NCBI RefSeq assembly: GCF_900182745.1
Contig: NZ_FXTY01000008.1
Location: forward strand, 140,760 to 204,759
Length of the DNA: 64,000 bases
Direction of reading: 5' to 3'
From: Shimia sagamensis
Lineage (GTDB): Bacteria > Pseudomonadota > Alphaproteobacteria > Rhodobacterales > Rhodobacteraceae
The notes below the pieces were generated by a model. The model made no database searches and was not told where the DNA came from. It saw only the letters and a program-made list of their open reading frames with translations. This document shows positions 50,787 through 59,620 of the stretch, one piece after another. Both the position numbers and the translations under genes were made by a program. How positions within the stretch are numbered: the first letter of the stretch is position 1; the number at the start of each line of letters is the position of its first letter.

Positions 50787-51692
50787 TCAGTTGCCGCGCG
50801 CACGGTCCTCAGGTGTGTCATTACCCGCATCGCGCCAGCGGTTGTGGGTCCACATCCATTGACCTGGGTTTCGACGCACTTGCGCTTCAAGGCTGTTGTT
50901 TAGCAGTTGGGTCATTTGCTGTGCATTTGTGTGCGGAATGGGCGCTTCTGTTTCGATGACAAAGCCGCCATCGGCTTGACGGATAGCGTAGCAGGGTATG
51001 AGATCAACTTTGTACTTGAGTGCAAGTTCTGCTGCGGATTCTGCAGTGCGGGCAGGTTTGCCCATGAAATTGTAAACTGGCGCGTCATTGATCCGTTGAT
51101 CATGGACAATGCCGACGAACCCGCCCCCACGTAGGTGCTTGAGCATGTTGGCCATTCCCCGACGTCCGCGTTCAAACATGGGTTCGCCAAAACTGGCCAT
51201 CGCCGCCACGTAATGTTCATTAAAATACGGGTTGGACATGCGTTTATAAAGCACTCCAATCGGGATCCCGCGGGCCTGAAAAGAAACACGGACAGCAAGG
51301 TAATTGCCAAAGTGGCCTGTCACCAACATCGCACCTTTGCCGTCTTTATGGGCTTGCTCCAGTACAGCGTTGCCGGGGCCAACAATATCAGCCTTACTTG
51401 CCCGGGCTTGGAACTCGTCGCCGGAGTAGGTTTCCATCAGCATTCGGCCCATGGATTGTGCGACGTCGTGCATGATTTCTTCACGCTCTGACTTTGACAG
51501 CTCGGGCATCGCCAAATCAAGGTTGTCGCGAATACGCTGCCGGTTTCCGGATAGTGGCACAAGAACCCGATCCGCAAGCCAAGCGACAGTGTTCATGCGG
51601 GTGTCATACGGCAACTTTCGCATCAAAGACAGAAAGCCGCGAATAAGCGCATCGCTGACCTTGTGCCCAAAATTGGTCTTGGAAGTGCCCAT
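50787..51692 (-). CDS. LpxL/HtrB-type lysophospholipid/lipid A acyltransferase
   Basis: 301 residues from the ATG at 51692. The family motif appears as LVTGHFGNYLAVRVSF (~120), with His in the H-x4-(D/E)-like catalytic region, and later GIVHDQRIND and the C-terminal WMWTHNRWRD, a hallmark of the family. It would add a secondary acyl chain to lipid A at the inner membrane. The acidic partner of the catalytic His is not in the canonical place (YLA instead of WE), so the activity could differ. It lies just before the nonulosonic acid/LOS cluster. Confidence 0.75.
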   Translation of the reverse strand: MGTSKTNFGHKVSDALIRGFLSLMRKLPYDTRMNTVAWLADRVLVPLSGNRQRIRDNLDLAMPELSKSEREEIMHDVAQSMGRMLMETYSGDEFQARASKADIVGPGNAVLEQAHKDGKGAMLVTGHFGNYLAVRVSFQARGIPIGVLYKRMSNPYFNEHYVAAMASFGEPMFERGRRGMANMLKHLRGGGFVGIVHDQRINDAPVYNFMGKPARTAESAAELALKYKVDLIPCYAIRQADGGFVIETEAPIPHTNAQQMTQLLNNSLEAQVRRNPGQWMWTHNRWRDAGNDTPEDRARGN

Positions 51693-51906
51693 GTACCTTT
51701 TATCCCGCATAATCAACGTCGGTTGCTGGCACGATACTTAGGTTTCGTTGGAGTTGGGTGCAAGCTGGATGCCGCAAATAGCGATTGCGTCACCGAAAGG
51801 TGCGTCGTAACACCATGTAAAACCATGTCGGCCCTTTAAGCGGGACTTTCCGATAAAACTCTGCGTAGTCGGTGCACTAGGCAGTGCGAGAGTAGGAGAA
51901 ACAAAC

Positions 51907-52611
51907 ATGATCCTTGGACATATCGGAGTACGCAAAGGCTCCAAAGGCGTGCCTGGTAAAAATTTCCGAATGATCCAGGGCAAACCATTGGTCGATTGGT
52001 CTTTGGACATGTTGTTTGCACATCCGCAAGTTGATGCTGTTGTTGTGTCTACCGACGACGAGGAAATTTATGCGCATGCCGTGGCCAAAGGCGCGTTGGA
52101 TATTGGTCTACGCCCCGCAGCCCTTGCGACTGACACGGCGCCCAAATGGGGCGTTTGGCAACATGCACTTGAGGCCAGCGAGCAGGCTTTGGGGCAAAAA
52201 GTGTCAGCGTTCTTGGATTTGGATTGCACCAACCCGCTTCGGGTGCCGGATGACATTACAGGTGCTCTGTCCCTGTTTGAATCGGATAAGCCGGATATGG
52301 TGATGAGTGTCTGTGAGGCGCGCAAAAACCCCTATTTCAATTTGGTTGAACCAGACGAAACCGGGGCGTTACAAGTCTCAAAGGTCCTGCCTGGTGGGGT
52401 TTGGGCACGTCAGTCGGCGCCCAAAGTTTACGAACACGTCGGCTGCGTCTATGTGGTTGCGCCAGAATATCTTTACAGCGCCAAAACCATTTACGAAGGC
52501 CGCGTGCTGCCATTCGAAATCCCCTCTATCCGTGGGTTTGATATCGATGAACCGCATGATTTTGGCTTGGTACAATACTTGCTTGGCGAATTGAACGCTG
52601 GACGTCTTTAG
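51907..52611 (+). CDS. neuA: Acylneuraminate cytidylyltransferase (CMP-nonulosonic acid synthetase)
   Basis: 234 residues. VRKGSKGVPGKNFRMIQGKPL is the nucleotide-binding motif (only residues named: Arg9, Lys10, Ser12, Lys13, Lys18, Asn19). STDDEEIYAHA and DLDCTNPLRVPDDI give the metal site, and IRGFDIDEPHDF the C-terminal motif. It activates a nine-carbon sugar acid (sialic, legionaminic or pseudaminic type) to its CMP form for transfer to surface glycans. neuB and neuC homologues lie within 7 kb. Its 3' end overlaps kdtA by four bases. Confidence 0.85.
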   Translation: MILGHIGVRKGSKGVPGKNFRMIQGKPLVDWSLDMLFAHPQVDAVVVSTDDEEIYAHAVAKGALDIGLRPAALATDTAPKWGVWQHALEASEQALGQKVSAFLDLDCTNPLRVPDDITGALSLFESDKPDMVMSVCEARKNPYFNLVEPDETGALQVSKVLPGGVWARQSAPKVYEHVGCVYVVAPEYLYSAKTIYEGRVLPFEIPSIRGFDIDEPHDFGLVQYLLGELNAGRL

Positions 52612-53936
52612 GCGCGGCTTCTTGCGGCGGCCATGGCGCTTGGCAGTGCGCGCATAAGTTTCTGTGTGCCACCAGCATGGTTTTCAAAAAATGCGTCGAT
52701 AGTGACCTCGGATGGTGCAAACCCGTCCGCCAAGGCTTGAGCCAGAGCTGTCGCGTTTGATTTGGCGCAGGCAACCCCTGCGGCTTCAGCCTCAGCAAAA
52801 GGGTATTCGATTGTCCAAGTTTCCGGTCCTGTGATCACAGGCTTTTTGAGAGCCAGAGGCTCGATGATGTTGTGTGCACCAGCGGGCACAAAGCCCCCAC
52901 CAACCACAGATTTGTCAGCCATGGAGAGGTAGAAATACATCTCTCCCAAACTGTCCCCCAAAAAGATGTCGGTCTGTATATCGAGCTTTGTGGTTGCAGT
53001 AATCGTGTCTGATGTGAGCACGTCGGGAAAGGTGGCAGACCGGCGCAGAACTCTGAACCCTTCGGACACCAACATGTCATTTATCTCGTCAAAGCGCTCT
53101 GGCCGGCGCGGGACATAGACAAACAAGGGTTTGGGTCCGGGTTTCGCCAACATTAACTTCATGGTCTCTATGTAAAGCGCATCTTCGCCTTCGACAGTGG
53201 ATCCGAGTGTTATCACCGGTCTTGTTTCAGCGCCCAGCCAACTGCGCGCGACAGGTCCCGCAGCAATCAGAGCTGGCGGTATGGGTTGGTCAAAGCGCAG
53301 CTCGCCTGTGACGTGGATGTTTGGCACATTAACCGCCACAAATCTTTCTGCCTGTAAATCCGACTTCACAAAAGCTCCAGCAAACTGCGCCATGACGGCA
53401 GGGCGGAGACCAAAGGTTTTTTGATCTTTGACGATTGATTTGGATGGGTATTGGGCGTTGCACATAAAGAGTGGAATGCCCGCGCGTTTGCTGGCCATGA
53501 CCATGCGTGGCCAAATTTCGATTTCCATGACCAAGCCAAATTTTGGCGAAAACGTTTTGAAGAACCCTTTAAAAGCCCAGGATGTTTCAAAAGGCACCCA
53601 GACAGTTTGTAACTGGCCAGTTGCAATAGCGTCGGCGAAGACTTTTTCTGTTTCCCGCCGCCCCGCTGGAGTGAACTGTGTCACCACAACTTTCTCACCC
53701 TGGTCTAGAAACGCCTGGATCATAGGCACAGCGCTGCGCAGCTCGCCAAGAGATACGGCGTGGACCCAGATGGCTTCAGTCATGGGCGTGTCGAAGCGGC
53801 CAAACCGCTCTTTTAGGTGCATGCCATATAGCGCGTCTTTGCGCGCGCGCCGCCGCAAATATATGATCACAAGTGGTAAAAAGAGATGCCACAACACAGA
53901 CCACAACCCGAGAAAGGCGCGTAATTTCAGGGGCAT
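52608..53936 (-). CDS. kdtA: 3-deoxy-D-manno-octulosonic acid transferase
   Basis: 442 residues from the ATG at 53936. It has an N-terminal membrane anchor (~8-27), IWVHAVSLGELRSAVPMI with the catalytic Glu of GT30, MEIEIWPRM, and the GGGFVPAGAHNIIEPLA CMP-Kdo-binding motif. It adds Kdo to lipid A as the base of the LOS/LPS core. It is usually a stand-alone core gene; here it follows neuC by 56 bases on the same strand, putting Kdo transfer inside a nonulosonic acid cluster. The alternative symbol is waaA. Confidence 0.9.
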   Translation of the reverse strand: MPLKLRAFLGLWSVLWHLFLPLVIIYLRRRARKDALYGMHLKERFGRFDTPMTEAIWVHAVSLGELRSAVPMIQAFLDQGEKVVVTQFTPAGRRETEKVFADAIATGQLQTVWVPFETSWAFKGFFKTFSPKFGLVMEIEIWPRMVMASKRAGIPLFMCNAQYPSKSIVKDQKTFGLRPAVMAQFAGAFVKSDLQAERFVAVNVPNIHVTGELRFDQPIPPALIAAGPVARSWLGAETRPVITLGSTVEGEDALYIETMKLMLAKPGPKPLFVYVPRRPERFDEINDMLVSEGFRVLRRSATFPDVLTSDTITATTKLDIQTDIFLGDSLGEMYFYLSMADKSVVGGGFVPAGAHNIIEPLALKKPVITGPETWTIEYPFAEAEAAGVACAKSNATALAQALADGFAPSEVTIDAFFENHAGGTQKLMRALPSAMAAARSRA

Positions 53937-53992
53937 GAGGAGTATCCTACGGTGAATTTGGCACGGCAAATGTTGTCACCAGATGTAACCGT

Positions 53993-55132
53993 CTATCCGA
54001 TGTCGTGAAAGGCTTTTTGCAAACCTTGTGACCAGAAGCCATCGTCTTGCAGAATTTCGACAAACCGCTCCGCAGCGCGGCCTTCACCAAAACCAGTGTG
54101 GGGTACGTGATGATGGCCCCAGTTGTTTTTGAGAAAGCTGTCTATTGTCGACCGATCTTCGGCGGCGCAACTGGAAACGGAACTGGATTGCGCCCGGTTG
54201 GTTTGCCGCGTGCCGATATCAAGCGACGGCAACCCCAAAAACGGCGCCTCGCGTACACCAGCGGAAGAGTTGCCAATCATACAGGTTGCGTTTTTCATCA
54301 ACTCAGAGAAGTGGTTGAAGCGCATTGATGGAAACTGTCGAAATCTGTCGGCTGGCAGCTTGTGCAGCACTGCAAAAATGTCTTCTGAACCGGGATCATT
54401 GTTCGGGGCAATCACCACAAAGTTGCGACCCGAAGCTTCTAGTGCGTCAAAAAGGGCATGTGCCTGTGCGCCCATGCTGGCCTGTTCTGAGGTCACCGGG
54501 TGGAATGTCACCAGTCCAAAATCATCAAAGGTGATGTCGTAATGTGCCTTGACCTCTTCCAATGTCACGCCGGACGACCCCGCGTGAAAATCCAACTCTG
54601 GTGAGCCAATCACGTGGATCGCGGTTTCCGGCTCGCCCATCGCCATCGCGCGGCGCTTGGCATCTTCAGAACTGACAAAATGGTGGCTGGCCAGCTTGGT
54701 ATTACAGTGGCGATAGATCTCATCAATGGTCCCAGAGACTTCACCCCCTTCGATATGCGCGCAAGGAATGTAGTTGGTGGCTGCCACAAGTGCACCCGCC
54801 AGCGCCTCGATGCGGTCACCATGCACAACCACCAGATCAGGGCGGGTTTCGGTGACGTAGTCAGAGAAGCCAATTACCGTCTTGGCTAGAATGATATCCT
54901 GAGGATCATTGGGACGTTGATTGAGAAATTCATGTGTCGTGACGCCGGGCATGCGGTGCACTTCGATTTTGGTGCGCCCGTAGCGCTCCAACATGTGCAT
55001 GCCGGTGATAAAGAAAGTGACATCAAAACCAGCGTCACGGGCGGAAATGGCAAGCGGTTCCAATTTGCCAAAATCAGCGCGCGTGCCCGTGAGAAACAGC
55101 AAGCTTTTCTTTTTGTCAGAAGATGTGACCAC
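53993..55132 (-). CDS. neuC: UDP-N-acetylglucosamine 2-epimerase (hydrolysing)
   Basis: About 379 residues from the GTG at 55132, preceded by GGGAG; the frame stays open to 55309, but family members start close to LLFLTGTRADFGKLEPL. The catalytic set of hydrolysing epimerases is visible: VVVHGDRIEALAGALVA, HIEGGEVSGTIDEIYRH and IGNSSAGVREAP. It turns UDP-GlcNAc (or a derivative) into ManNAc-type sugars, the precursor of the NeuB reaction. It starts the neuC-kdtA reverse-strand unit. Confidence 0.8.
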   Translation of the reverse strand: MVTSSDKKKSLLFLTGTRADFGKLEPLAISARDAGFDVTFFITGMHMLERYGRTKIEVHRMPGVTTHEFLNQRPNDPQDIILAKTVIGFSDYVTETRPDLVVVHGDRIEALAGALVAATNYIPCAHIEGGEVSGTIDEIYRHCNTKLASHHFVSSEDAKRRAMAMGEPETAIHVIGSPELDFHAGSSGVTLEEVKAHYDITFDDFGLVTFHPVTSEQASMGAQAHALFDALEASGRNFVVIAPNNDPGSEDIFAVLHKLPADRFRQFPSMRFNHFSELMKNATCMIGNSSAGVREAPFLGLPSLDIGTRQTNRAQSSSVSSCAAEDRSTIDSFLKNNWGHHHVPHTGFGEGRAAERFVEILQDDGFWSQGLQKAFHDIG

Positions 55133-55342
55133 CGGTGACTCCCAGAACTGTTTGTGAGGTAGGGCAGGCCCGCTCACATCGCCTTTTGATACGTTTTCCA
55201 AGAATTTAGACGCGCAAGGAGGGGAAGACAATAGAGGGAAACGGGTGGCCAAATGCTGGACTTGTTGCCCAGCAATAGCTAGGTATTGGCTCATCGCAAA
55301 GCCATACATTTGCGCGATAAAACCTCTTGGAAAGGGCGATGA

Positions 55343-56116
55343 ATGGATCGTGTCATTCTAACGATGAAGTGGGGCACGTTGTATTCTGCGGAGTACGTGA
55401 ACGTGCTATTCAATGCGGCCAAAGCCAATATGGACGGTGACTTCACGTTTGTTTGCCTGACGGATGACGCTGAAGGCATTGATCCAGGCGTTGTGACACA
55501 CCCGATTCCTGACATCGGTCTCCCGCAGAGCGCCTGGAAGGCCGGGGCTTGGCCAAAACTGACCGTGTTTTGCAGTGATCTATATGGCCTCAAAGGCCGG
55601 GCGTTGTTCATTGATTTGGATACTGTCATCTCTGGCGATCTTAGCGAAATGTTCGATTTCCCCGGAGCGTTTGTTTGCTTGGACTCTTGTCCATGGCGCT
55701 ACAAATCCGGTCCTGCACGCACTGGCACAGGCATTTTTGCCTTTGAAATTGGGGGTGTCGGCGCAATTGTTGATCATTTTGTTGGTGATATGAGCCGGCT
55801 TTTGGCTGATTACGGCAATGAGCAGGATTTCCTTCACGGTGAATTTTCAAAGCTCGGTTTTGGAGAAATTCAGTACTGGCCAGATGACTGGTTGCAGAGT
55901 TTCAAATACCATTTGCGACAGCCGCTCATTCTTGACCGGATTTTGCAGCCCAGAGTGCCAACCGCCAAAATTCTATGTTTCCACGGCCGTCCGCGGCCAA
56001 TTGATCTGATCGATCCACCTGTCGGCAACTGGGACAAGTTCCCGCACTATGGCCGCGGACAAGTTCCTTGGATGGTAGACTACTGGACCCGCTTTGGCGG
56101 AACGCTTAAGGACTGA
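55343..56116 (+). CDS. Glycosyltransferase-like protein
   Basis: 257 residues. GRALFIDLDTVISGDLSEMF (~90-109) contains the DxD-type metal/nucleotide site of GT-A transferases. The rest (VCLTDDAEGIDPG, YGNEQDFLHGEF, KILCFHGRPRPID) fits small alphaproteobacterial glycosyltransferases of surface polysaccharides. No membrane segment is seen. The donor is unknown, although the neu genes around it make CMP-nonulosonate transfer a candidate. It starts 211 bases from neuC, divergently, and is followed by another transferase after 7 bases. Confidence 0.65.
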   Translation: MDRVILTMKWGTLYSAEYVNVLFNAAKANMDGDFTFVCLTDDAEGIDPGVVTHPIPDIGLPQSAWKAGAWPKLTVFCSDLYGLKGRALFIDLDTVISGDLSEMFDFPGAFVCLDSCPWRYKSGPARTGTGIFAFEIGGVGAIVDHFVGDMSRLLADYGNEQDFLHGEFSKLGFGEIQYWPDDWLQSFKYHLRQPLILDRILQPRVPTAKILCFHGRPRPIDLIDPPVGNWDKFPHYGRGQVPWMVDYWTRFGGTLKD

Positions 56117-56123
56117 CGACCAC

Positions 56124-56942
56124 ATGACCCGTTTGGTGCTCTCTCTCACAACCATTCCGCCACGCTTCCCGTTTGTTGGAGATAATCTCGCGCATCTGTT
56201 GGAGCAAACAGCGGAGATTGACGCAATCAACCTCTACGTGGCGCGCAAATACAAACGGTTCGAGTATGACCTGACCGAATTGCCAAAGGTGCCAGAAGGT
56301 GTGAATTTGCGCATTATCGATGAGGATTTGGGGCCCGCGACTAAGGTTTTGCCGGCTGCCAAGGAATATCGCGGGCAAGATGTTCAAATTCTGTTTTGCG
56401 ATGATGACAAGCTGTACGATGCAAGCTGGGCCCAACGATATGTAGACTCGGCCAAAGCGCATCCAGACTGCTGTATTTGTGAAGAAGGGGGCCAGCTAAG
56501 CGCCCCGCACTACGCCAATGACGGATGGCAAGGCGCGCGCAGGCCCAGGGCCGGTTTTATCCAGAAAAATCTCGCCTATCGGTTCAAGCGCGCGGCCTCT
56601 TTTGGAAAGTGGAAGCCGTCAAAGGCCAATCGGGCGGGTTACGTTGATATTCTGGAAGGCTGGGGTGGCGTTTTGGTGAGACCGGAGTTTTTTGACGACG
56701 CCTGCTATGAGATCCCAGATGTGCTTTGGACGGTGGATGATGTTTGGTTGTCCGGCTGTTTGGAGCGCCGTGGAATTCCTATTTGGTTGAACACCGAAAA
56801 GAAAATCCGTTCGATGGGACATGACGTGAACCTAAGAGATCAGTCGCTTGCTAAATTGATTCATGAAGGTCACGGCCGGGTTGAAGCCAACCGCGCTTGT
56901 ATAAACTATTTCCGCGAGAACCACGGAATTTGGCAAGGCTAA
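56124..56942 (+). CDS. Glycosyltransferase-like protein
   Basis: 272 residues from the ATG at 56124. It begins with LVLSLTTIPPRFPFVGDNL, a common start of a glycosyltransferase group in Rhodobacteraceae. It has an LFCDDDKLYDASW segment (DDD metal site, ~102) and a WGGVLVRPEFFDD and WTVDDVWLSGCLERRG acceptor region with a second Asp pair. It is probably an inverting GT-A enzyme that extends LOS or a capsule sugar. It is co-transcribed with the preceding gene. Confidence 0.65.
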   Translation: MTRLVLSLTTIPPRFPFVGDNLAHLLEQTAEIDAINLYVARKYKRFEYDLTELPKVPEGVNLRIIDEDLGPATKVLPAAKEYRGQDVQILFCDDDKLYDASWAQRYVDSAKAHPDCCICEEGGQLSAPHYANDGWQGARRPRAGFIQKNLAYRFKRAASFGKWKPSKANRAGYVDILEGWGGVLVRPEFFDDACYEIPDVLWTVDDVWLSGCLERRGIPIWLNTEKKIRSMGHDVNLRDQSLAKLIHEGHGRVEANRACINYFRENHGIWQG

Positions 56943-56963
56943 CACCGCGGCGGGGCGTGTGGA

Positions 56964-57755
56964 TTACAGTTTCTTGGATGACCGAAATAACATGCCGTGT
57001 GTGAACAGCCACCATAGGCGCCGAAAATAGTTCGCAGCTTTTAATCGATAGTGGGGCAAGCGTTTTGACCAATGCGGTTTTTTCACATCACTGAATTGGG
57101 CACCGGTGATGGTAGACACCCCTCCGTCATCAGGATGACTGGCAAAGGGTTCCAATCCAATTTGCCGATATCCGTGTCGGAAAAACCGGTTTAATTCATG
57201 ATCCATTGCGCGCGTCTGTGGCCAGATGTTGGTGAGCAATTTCTCTGCCAAGTCCCGGGTGAGTATGTAACAGGCATTGCCTGTAAAGGGGCCGATATAC
57301 GCATTAAATGAATATCCGTTTTTGGTGCCTTGGCTCACGGGCATCTTGGCACGAATGCAATTGAAACGAATGAGGTCCCATTTGGATTGTTCCGACAAGG
57401 CCGTTTGGAAAGCTGTTAGAAAGTCGTCGTGAAAAACCACATCATCTTCCAAGATCAACGCAAGGTCTTTGCCTGACGCCAAAAAATCTTCCCAAACACC
57501 GACATGGCTGGCATAGACCCCCATTTTACCAGGCAGAAGAGGCTGTCCCATGTTGCGCTCATAGGCAATCTCATCCACGCGTTTTGACAATGTGGCTGCT
57601 TGTTCTTTGCCGTTGATCGCCTCAAACAACGTTGGGTCTAGGCCCAATCTAGACAGTTGCGACTGCATATTCTGCCGACGCTCTGTGTCCTTGGCCATGT
57701 TGATAAGCCACACACCCAAATTGTCGGGCGTGTTGCTCACGATAAGTCTTCCCAT
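56964..57755 (-). CDS. Glycosyltransferase family 25 (LOS biosynthesis)
   Basis: 263 residues. GVWLINMAKDTERRQNM at the N-terminus, GVYASHVGVWEDFLASG and LALILEDDVVF (~92-104) are the GT25 signature with its EDD metal site. GT25 enzymes add galactose or glucose to lipooligosaccharide cores in many Gram-negatives. It overlaps the 3' end of neuB by 19 bases, so it is translated from the neuB transcript. A C-terminal hydrophobic patch (YFRRLWWLFTHGMLF) may associate with the membrane. Confidence 0.8.
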   Translation of the reverse strand: MGRLIVSNTPDNLGVWLINMAKDTERRQNMQSQLSRLGLDPTLFEAINGKEQAATLSKRVDEIAYERNMGQPLLPGKMGVYASHVGVWEDFLASGKDLALILEDDVVFHDDFLTAFQTALSEQSKWDLIRFNCIRAKMPVSQGTKNGYSFNAYIGPFTGNACYILTRDLAEKLLTNIWPQTRAMDHELNRFFRHGYRQIGLEPFASHPDDGGVSTITGAQFSDVKKPHWSKRLPHYRLKAANYFRRLWWLFTHGMLFRSSKKL

Positions 57756-58765
57756 TTCAGTTGTGTATTGCGGGTTACTGCGCGAGTAAGGGTCTTTCCC
57801 ACCACTTTGTCAAAGTCGTAACCCGGGATTTCACCGGAACCAGGGCGCCGCGCCCAGATGTCTTCCTCTCCAATCACGTGACCGGCAGGCAGGTCTTTGT
57901 CAGCCACAACGGAGGCACGGGCAAAGGCATAAACGGATTCTTCGGCCTCGGTGCGTTGTTTGGGGTTGTTGGCCGCAATCCAGATTTCCCGCGAGCGTTC
58001 AATGATGTGACGCAGCTCTGAGGGGTCCATCGAGTTGATGATGTCTGGGCCTTGGCGATAGCGTGTGTCGGTGTAGTGGCGCTCCAGAATACACGCACCC
58101 AGTGCCACAGATGCCAAGGCCATTTCTGGACCAATGGAGTGGTCGGAGAAGCCCACCACTGCGTTGGGAAAAGCCTCTTTCAGGTCGGTTACACCGCGCA
58201 AGGATACGATCTCTGGTGGGGACGGGTAAAGGTTGGTGCATTCAAGAAGCGCATATTCCACGCCGGCCTCCTCTAAAATGGCAACAGACCGGCGCATGGT
58301 TTCGATGGTTTGCATGCCGGTGGAGAGGATCACAGGTTTGCCAAAGGCGGCAATGTGTCGGATCAGCGGCAGATTGTCGGCTTCGCCGGAGCCAATTTTG
58401 AAGGCCGGAACGTCAGCTTCAGCAAGAAAATCCGCAGCGCGTCGGGAAAACGGCGTGGAGATGAAGATCATTCCTAGCTCTTCGGTGTAGCGCATCAATT
58501 CCAGCTCGTCCTCAGCGGAAAGCGCACATCGCTCCATGACCTCCCAAATTGAGACATCCGCATTGGGCGGAAAGATCTCTTTGGCTTCGTCTGTCATCTC
58601 GTCGTCAACAAAGTGTGTCTGGTGCTTGACCATCTCGCAGCCAGATAGGGCCGCGAGGCGCACCATTTCTTTGGCGACAGCAAGATCGCCGCCGTGGTTG
58701 ATGCCAATTTCGGCAATCACTAGGGGAGGGTGGTTGGGGCCAATTTCGCGAGTGCCGATGCGCAT
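57737..58765 (-). CDS. neuB: N-acetylneuraminate synthase family protein
   Basis: 342 residues. VIAEIGINHGGDLAVAKEM (metal Glu at ~19), MVKHQTHFVDDEM, ISTPFSRRAADFL, FKIGSGEADNLPLIRHI, LSTGMQTIETM and GFSDHSIGPEMALASVALGA are the NeuB barrel motifs. The C-terminal ~70 residues form the antifreeze-like SAF domain. It condenses ManNAc or a bacillosamine-type sugar with phosphoenolpyruvate. Together with neuC and neuA this gives a full activation route for a nonulosonic acid; which one is not decidable here. Confidence 0.88.
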   Translation of the reverse strand: MRIGTREIGPNHPPLVIAEIGINHGGDLAVAKEMVRLAALSGCEMVKHQTHFVDDEMTDEAKEIFPPNADVSIWEVMERCALSAEDELELMRYTEELGMIFISTPFSRRAADFLAEADVPAFKIGSGEADNLPLIRHIAAFGKPVILSTGMQTIETMRRSVAILEEAGVEYALLECTNLYPSPPEIVSLRGVTDLKEAFPNAVVGFSDHSIGPEMALASVALGACILERHYTDTRYRQGPDIINSMDPSELRHIIERSREIWIAANNPKQRTEAEESVYAFARASVVADKDLPAGHVIGEEDIWARRPGSGEIPGYDFDKVVGKTLTRAVTRNTQLKWEDLS

Positions 58766-58860
58766 GACTCATCCTTTTTGTCGGTCGCCGTTTTGTGCCA
58801 CGACAGCTATCGATTCCGGAACTGGCTGTAAAGTTGTGCAGGCAGGGAAGTGCTCAGTGA

Positions 58861-59559
58861 TCAGATAGCTGTTTTGACCTGGTTGCAGCCCGCGGTTTTG
58901 GCTGCATAAAGCGCGTCATCAGCTTCTTGTATCGCTGCCTGAGAATCGCTGCCTACAAAAATGTGTCCAATCCCAATGCTGATGGTTACCGGGATCTTGC
59001 TGACCGATGTACGGATTGGTGTACGGGCCACTGTAGCGCGCATGCGTTCCGCCACTCCTTCGGCGTCTTTTCGGCATGTATTGGGCAGCAGAACAATAAA
59101 CTCTTCGCAGCCAAACCGCGCAACGAGGTCGTCGCGACGGGTGTTGTTGATCAATCGATGCGCGGTTTCCCGCAGCACGATGTCACCGACAAAATGGCCA
59201 TGAGTTTCGTTGATAATGCGAAACTGATCAATGTCTATGAGGAGTACGGAGGACGAGGTTTCGCCGTCAATGGACTGTAATTTATTAAAAAAATACTGAC
59301 GCGTGACGGTGGAGGTCAATGCGTCGTGATCCTTGGCATGTTGCAGCTTTTGCGACAGTCGGTAAAGTTTAAAGATCATACGGCCAGACAAAAGCGCTGC
59401 GATTGGCGCCAAGAGCATGGGGGTCGCAAGAACAAGTGTAACATTGCGAGAACTGGTGGACAGATCAAACACACCAAAAGAGATCACGGCACACACAACA
59501 ATTGCCACCGCGGTCCAACCGACAGCAAAAACGGCAATATGGGCATGGGAACGGATCAT
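58861..59559 (-). CDS. GGDEF-domain protein with altered active-site motif
   Basis: 232 residues. Two N-terminal membrane segments (~8-32, ~42-62) are followed by a diguanylate cyclase domain (DALTSTVTRQYFF, LLIDIDQFRIINETHGHFVGD). The signature loop is RFGCEEF, so the second Gly of GG(D/E)EF is Cys. Glu-Glu-Phe is kept, so activity is possible but uncertain; the Gly contacts GTP in active cyclases. No sensory domain beyond the membrane part is visible. It could make or sense cyclic di-GMP. Confidence 0.75.
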   Translation of the reverse strand: MIRSHAHIAVFAVGWTAVAIVVCAVISFGVFDLSTSSRNVTLVLATPMLLAPIAALLSGRMIFKLYRLSQKLQHAKDHDALTSTVTRQYFFNKLQSIDGETSSSVLLIDIDQFRIINETHGHFVGDIVLRETAHRLINNTRRDDLVARFGCEEFIVLLPNTCRKDAEGVAERMRATVARTPIRTSVSKIPVTISIGIGHIFVGSDSQAAIQEADDALYAAKTAGCNQVKTAI

Positions 59560-59620
59560 TTCAGACTCACAGCAAAAAGGGAGGTCCCTTCAGGCTTATC
59601 TGTCTCGCGCTAAAATTCCT

